Part shown: positions 53,701 to 56,719 of the stretch, piece after piece
How the letters are laid out: each line of letters begins with the position of its first letter
Numbering within the stretch: position 1 is the stretch's first letter
Source of the DNA: a virus
DNA length: 56,719 bases
Virus record (IMG/VR): IMGVR_UViG_3300010885_071764
Coordinates: 1 to 56,719 of that record
Reading direction: 5' to 3' (one strand)
The notes under the pieces: model-generated
The model's database searches: none
The model's input: the letters and a program-made list of their open reading frames with translations, nothing else
What the model was told of the DNA's origin: nothing
Program-made: the position numbers and the translations under genes

Positions 53701-56380
53701 GGATCCTTCTTTAGAAGACTATTTTGTAAATTATTTTACTATAGACGGTGAAGATTTTTACAATTTGGATAATGTTAAGTTTAGTGATGTAAGAAATAGA
53801 AATTCCGATCAATTATACACATATTTTTCTTATGATTCAGCTTCGGGATTTTCAGATACTCTTTTTAGGGGGATTAAAGTTAGGATCAAAGAAAGAACCG
53901 ATGCTTCTCTTGAAACGAAAGAAAAAAATCTTTTTAAATTAAATGATTCAAAATTTAATGGATATAAATTTTCTTGCGTATTAAAATCAGTGGATGATCC
54001 TGATCCGTATCATGTAACATCTCCATTAACTTTTAATATTCATCATAATGATCAATTCAAGACTGTTACACTTATAATAACTATTGTTAACAACGATCTT
54101 AGATTTGTAGATCCTGTAAAATTCAGAGGTATTATTCATAATTCAAACAGTGATGCAAATAAAGTTTTTGAAACTGCTACGGGTTCTTGGTTTTACAACC
54201 CTACAGGAATATACGGAGGTGTTGATTATTTTGGTTTATATTCAGTAAGCAATAAGTACAGACATAGTGTTACTCTAGGATCAGGAAGTACGGAATATGC
54301 TAAATTGAATAATGGGGGATATACCTCATCTATTATAGGAAATGTAAAATTAACTTCTGCATTAAACGTAACAAGAAAAGCAACTATAGGGTTTTCTTCT
54401 TTAGTTGATGAAACAACAACATTAGGATCAGGAATTGTTGCAATTGCAGTTAATCCTGATTATAATACAGATTTACGCGAGGAAGTTAAATTCTATGATC
54501 CAACAACTCCGGTTGTTGGAACAGGTTCAAGAGCTAGCACGTTTAAATCCCCATATACATTATTCTCGCCAAGATCAGATGTTAATGGGGGATACTGGTT
54601 TAGAACACCATGGATTACCGGAGTTGGGAAGAATTATGTTAATTATAACGAAGTTAATTATACAAGCGGTGTTGGATATTTCTTCGATTTTACTAGCTTA
54701 GGATATCCATATGCTAATGGATACACAAAAGTTCCTATTGGTGCTTCATATAATTCAATGAAAGACAGAGCTGTTTATCAATTTGCATCAGGGGAGAATT
54801 ATTGGGAAGCTTTATTAAATAAAATAACATTCTCGGAAATTTATAGAACATTTATTGAAGACAATAACTATATAAACTATACCAAATCTACGTGGGATGA
54901 AGCAAACCAAACAACTATAGTAACTGATAGCACGTTTATTCTTGAATTCATAAAGCCATCATCATTTGTACAAGATGCTAGAAAAATCCCTATAGAAGAA
55001 GATTATAAACCAGAATCATATTCAAATACTAACGTAGGCTATAAATTAGTAGAGCAAAGTGCTATCACCGAATTCTTTAGGTATGGCGGGGGATACGTTC
55101 CTAAGTTTAAAGATGTTTTAATGTTTGATAATATAAAGAACGATAGACTTTCTACTGATAAAAATCCATCAACTTCCCAAAATCCAAATGTATTAGACGT
55201 TTCAGTAAGTCTACAATTAAAAACTCTAACTTCAAAATATTATGGAATAGGATCGGAATATGAGATATTAATAGACGGTTTTACAAGAAAGAAATTAAGA
55301 TTAGTTAAAGGAAATTCTTATAATTTTATATTTGAAAATTTTTCAAGACTTTCTTCTTCTAATTCAGGTCTTAAGAAAAACTTTGTTATATCTTATGTTG
55401 TAGATTCTGGAGAATCATACAACCTTTATACTGACGGGTTTTCTTACACTAGTGATACAACAGCTTTATTTGTTGTACCTCAAGATTCACCCGGTAAAAT
55501 ATATTATGAAATAGAGAGCGAAAATTTTGCTGGTGATGCGGTGTTAGTTGTTGAGACTATCGAATATAAAAATACAACACTTGGAGTAAATAAGGATTCA
55601 TTTGCTAAAGTAAAGAATCTTAATTTTTATAAGTATGCGAAGAATAATCCATTTGGAATAGATCCCCAATCCGGATATAAACCACAATATCCGTTAATAG
55701 GAGAAACCCCTATTGATAGAAGAGACATGTTTATTTTTGAAAGTACATGGGATGCTGGAAGATACAGAGAATACTATGCACCTACGACATATCAATATGT
55801 TCCTGGAGTGAAGAACATGCTAGAGCAAAAATCTTTCTTTGGTAGTAAGGTTATGAAGACCCCAAATCTTATAAAGCAACCAATACAATTAAAGTATCCT
55901 TCTACATTAAGTGATGTTTTTAATATTAATACAGATCTTTATCCTAAATATGAAATTCTATGGGAAGAAACTGATACAGAGATAAAAGCATTATTGTTAG
56001 TAGATAGGACAGCAGTTAAACATTTTCAGGATGGAGGAATAGATAAGAAATTCTCGGAACTTCTAATTTCTGAATTTGGTGTGGGAAATGAAACGATTTT
56101 AACCGACGATGCTGATGAGTACATTAAAAATAACATATTGCCACAGTACGAAGCCAAAGAAATATTGGTTTTTGTAAAGAAGATTAAGGTAACATCAGGG
56201 GTAGATCTTCAGCCGATAATAACGGATTTGACTGATTATCAGAAGATATCTACAGGGTTTATCAAATCTGCTAATAATGATATTAAAAAGAGAGGTTCTC
56301 TTGCATACGAATATAAATTACAAAAAGACCCTTCCTTTGACTACTCGGTAGCGTTCTCTTTTGTAGTCGGAAAAATATAA
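50705..56380 (+). CDS. Giant virion structural protein with cupredoxin-like segment
   Basis: 1891 residues, no catalytic motif. The N-terminal 120 residues (GIIRANPRISGNLKLSVDSSENIWLNSIDSNDEMSKNQYKGYRL, FAHDVYSFFNNGKTPTNFIFGV) form a block I recall from other large phage virion proteins. The central 1200 residues are beta-rich and full of Asn, Tyr and Asp. Near 1529-1620 (FTRKKLRLVKGNSYNFIFENFSRL, FVISYVVDSGESYNLYTDGFSY, ALFVVPQDSPGKIYYEIES) is a strand order like the cupredoxin-type segment of cyanophage virion proteins, but without Cys/His metal ligands. The last 200 residues are alpha/beta (LLVDRTAVKHFQDGGIDKKFSELLISEFG). Fifteen bases after the previous gene. Confidence 0.5.
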   Translation: MAEKKDKYKSSFGIIRANPRISGNLKLSVDSSENIWLNSIDSNDEMSKNQYKGYRLSSDGDFAHDVYSFFNNGKTPTNFIFGVRGEETIKENFVSTLVDQYDGFYHTGVTPLVSDVYSENFSYLAPLWLGKDIPKYFVIFRIDDPIDFSYVIKVTALEVGKNYKVLEDYGIDTTTAAYQKYKIKTDGNEYLSGSIFTATSTDFTTIAGLGSVVLLDANYNVPNIGNIQTHFIENILPKSSIVSTFSLQKDSKIGKYIRNIQNNSGYSQSLIDVRFEKNSLSTYNGVSVSDGVYCKKGEYLNSLFTSDSTMIEFDQIITDGFKRNDVISYNLLNLEFLFDDNDADLYTINRYYGLYVDDIPTGKFQLSGDLFYNKSTEKGNFPEPKSSLQISKQMLNSFYQSNNNGIRLFVDSDSKWGHIPSSKNIQVDDRLKYFYIKDKNNKFYSYKQSKNYISDTTTSNKWGENTDQNDLIILKNRILDISDFAGIDKTKTKEYKGILAKTGGRSYMVIKITNELLPNDAIVLYHPFGENKIGNKRYDYFVASELTYAISGWGPGSYIDDSGAYYFHPFGTNEEIAKALAGAINSVNYKSYKAFNIGDEVIIRSEGSDHRNDDVFSIFVYKDFYAKEKFNRREKIYLNGVDGVDLTNYLNFTGGSEHKNTRVKIKAEDANKLSTETSYIRTNFGLSKVKFVGKFIDETEDELSYHTIKDYTSHAIVEIEDNTHTILLGTSNTIIVEELVQIETGVFSMYSVKDLDIDFWSSTYGKTPTEEYYRYIDIQPDGISTIYPGIDYAVAAGTSIEYNGTTYGPNSDFIFRGVAGSTSYKLLGQSNNARFNVVPTVYVNSPLGISAGNNDPHIDLDKFPGFLGIQDIKFLDDASSIYTKKDQMNFGKVDNEYEVLKENYLRNLVTVSRITPYITKWVYNGGIDVRGNDYRLNSSPAFTPLNFSPSFFGQNRDPLYFTNEWYLLENPPIDSPANLLKNSSSYCAGSINIESIKNADPSLEDYFVNYFTIDGEDFYNLDNVKFSDVRNRNSDQLYTYFSYDSASGFSDTLFRGIKVRIKERTDASLETKEKNLFKLNDSKFNGYKFSCVLKSVDDPDPYHVTSPLTFNIHHNDQFKTVTLIITIVNNDLRFVDPVKFRGIIHNSNSDANKVFETATGSWFYNPTGIYGGVDYFGLYSVSNKYRHSVTLGSGSTEYAKLNNGGYTSSIIGNVKLTSALNVTRKATIGFSSLVDETTTLGSGIVAIAVNPDYNTDLREEVKFYDPTTPVVGTGSRASTFKSPYTLFSPRSDVNGGYWFRTPWITGVGKNYVNYNEVNYTSGVGYFFDFTSLGYPYANGYTKVPIGASYNSMKDRAVYQFASGENYWEALLNKITFSEIYRTFIEDNNYINYTKSTWDEANQTTIVTDSTFILEFIKPSSFVQDARKIPIEEDYKPESYSNTNVGYKLVEQSAITEFFRYGGGYVPKFKDVLMFDNIKNDRLSTDKNPSTSQNPNVLDVSVSLQLKTLTSKYYGIGSEYEILIDGFTRKKLRLVKGNSYNFIFENFSRLSSSNSGLKKNFVISYVVDSGESYNLYTDGFSYTSDTTALFVVPQDSPGKIYYEIESENFAGDAVLVVETIEYKNTTLGVNKDSFAKVKNLNFYKYAKNNPFGIDPQSGYKPQYPLIGETPIDRRDMFIFESTWDAGRYREYYAPTTYQYVPGVKNMLEQKSFFGSKVMKTPNLIKQPIQLKYPSTLSDVFNINTDLYPKYEILWEETDTEIKALLLVDRTAVKHFQDGGIDKKFSELLISEFGVGNETILTDDADEYIKNNILPQYEAKEILVFVKKIKVTSGVDLQPIITDLTDYQKISTGFIKSANNDIKKRGSLAYEYKLQKDPSFDYSVAFSFVVGKI

Positions 56381-56384
56381 GGGA

Positions 56385-56395
56385 GATATATATAA
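56385..56395 (+). promoter_or_regulatory. Candidate late promoter box for the collagen-like gene
   Basis: GATATATATAA, ending 16 bases before the ATG at 56412, with AAGGGA just in front of it. It is the same arrangement as at 32810 and confirms that the box continues to the window edge. Confidence 0.5.
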
Positions 56396-56411
56396 AAAGT
56401 AATACTTAGAG

Positions 56412-56719
56412 ATGCCGAAAATAAACATATTAAATATTCTTGCTGGGGATCAACAAGCAATACTTGTAGACAAAGTAAACTACAATTTTGACCAGATTTT
56501 AACAGCAGGCGGCGGACCACAGGGACCTCAGGGCATTAGAGGTGCTACCGGACCTATAGGGCCGCAAGGAATACAAGGTCCAACCGGACCACAGGGATTA
56601 AAAGGATCAAGATGGTATGTTCAGGTAACCGCTCCAACATCTGAAAATATTTTTCATACACCCTGGGGAGAGCCTGAACTTGGAGATTATTGGTTAGCAG
56701 GAGCAGATGATGCTAATCC
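56412..56719 (+). CDS. Collagen-like tail fibre protein, 3' end outside window
   Basis: Open to the last base (about 102 codons visible). MPKINILNILAGDQQAILVDKVNYNFDQILTAGG is the N-terminal anchor. It is followed by ten Gly-X-Y triplets from about residue 36 (GPQ GPQ GIR GAT GPI GPQ GIQ GPT GPQ GLK), a short collagen triple helix as found in phage fibre shafts, then SRWYVQVTAPTSENIFH and HTPWGEPELGDYWL, the start of a globular part. The anchor shares the pattern ILxGDxx...N.NF with the fibre-like gene at 43957. A trimeric fibre is likely. Confidence 0.75.
   Translation, partial: MPKINILNILAGDQQAILVDKVNYNFDQILTAGGGPQGPQGIRGATGPIGPQGIQGPTGPQGLKGSRWYVQVTAPTSENIFHTPWGEPELGDYWLAGADDAN

Noticed and set aside
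56511-56610. Short direct DNA repeats resembling a CRISPR or tandem array
   Set aside because: They are Gly-X-Y codons of a collagen-like coding segment in frame with the gene at 56412.

Overview
The window looks like part of the genome of a large T4-like (contractile-tailed) bacteriophage. It is AT-rich (about one third G+C by eye), almost every base is coding, no gap between genes exceeds about 150 bases, and many genes overlap at ATGA or TAATG. There are no rRNA, tRNA, integrase or plasmid genes. The right half is a tail/baseplate region with recognisable T4-type parts: a gp53-like wedge protein, a gp27/gpD-like hub, a gp5-type OB-fold spike protein, a gp25-like wedge protein and a gp6/J-like wedge protein. 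A very long protein follows in the gp7 position, then several giant virion proteins and a collagen-like fibre gene cut by the window end. The host is not proven. Weak Shine-Dalgarno sequences, heavy AGA use and Reg_prop-type propeller repeats in the 2658-residue baseplate protein would fit Bacteroidota, but this is only an inference.

Layout. 1-867: 3' part of an asparagine-synthase-like gene. 864-4001 (minus): a RimK ATP-grasp ligase fused to a RimB-like protease, a protein that is 53% Asp/Glu, and two small proteins. 4079-5374: two unrecognised genes, convergent on each other. 5521-15211 (plus): a tightly packed glycan operon with about eight glycosyltransferase-like genes including a GT10 fucosyltransferase, a SAM methyltransferase, a CDP-tyvelose-epimerase-like enzyme, and both enzymes that make GDP-L-fucose from GDP-mannose (fcl and gmd). 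15208-16022 (minus): a small protein and a two-domain protein resembling families I recall from large DNA viruses. 16107-17825: small accessory genes including a Nudix-like protein. 17878-43155: tail and baseplate genes, with an S1-domain RNA-binding protein and an amidoligase-like enzyme inserted between them. 43156-43836 (minus): phoH. 43957-56719: fibre and baseplate-periphery proteins.

How it fits together. The phage appears to carry its own fucosylation pathway, from nucleotide sugar to transferase, possibly to decorate virion fibres or the host surface. It also carries two different carboxylate-amine ligases (RimK-type ATP-grasp and amidoligase-type), which could modify virion proteins. 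Several small genes share a short N-terminal motif like the capsid-targeting sequence of T4 internal head proteins. A recurrent box, GATATATAA or a close variant, lies 16-40 bases before the start codons of at least eleven genes on both strands and is a good candidate for the phage's late promoter. Large parts of the structural region can only be called virion structural protein from context, and this is stated entry by entry.
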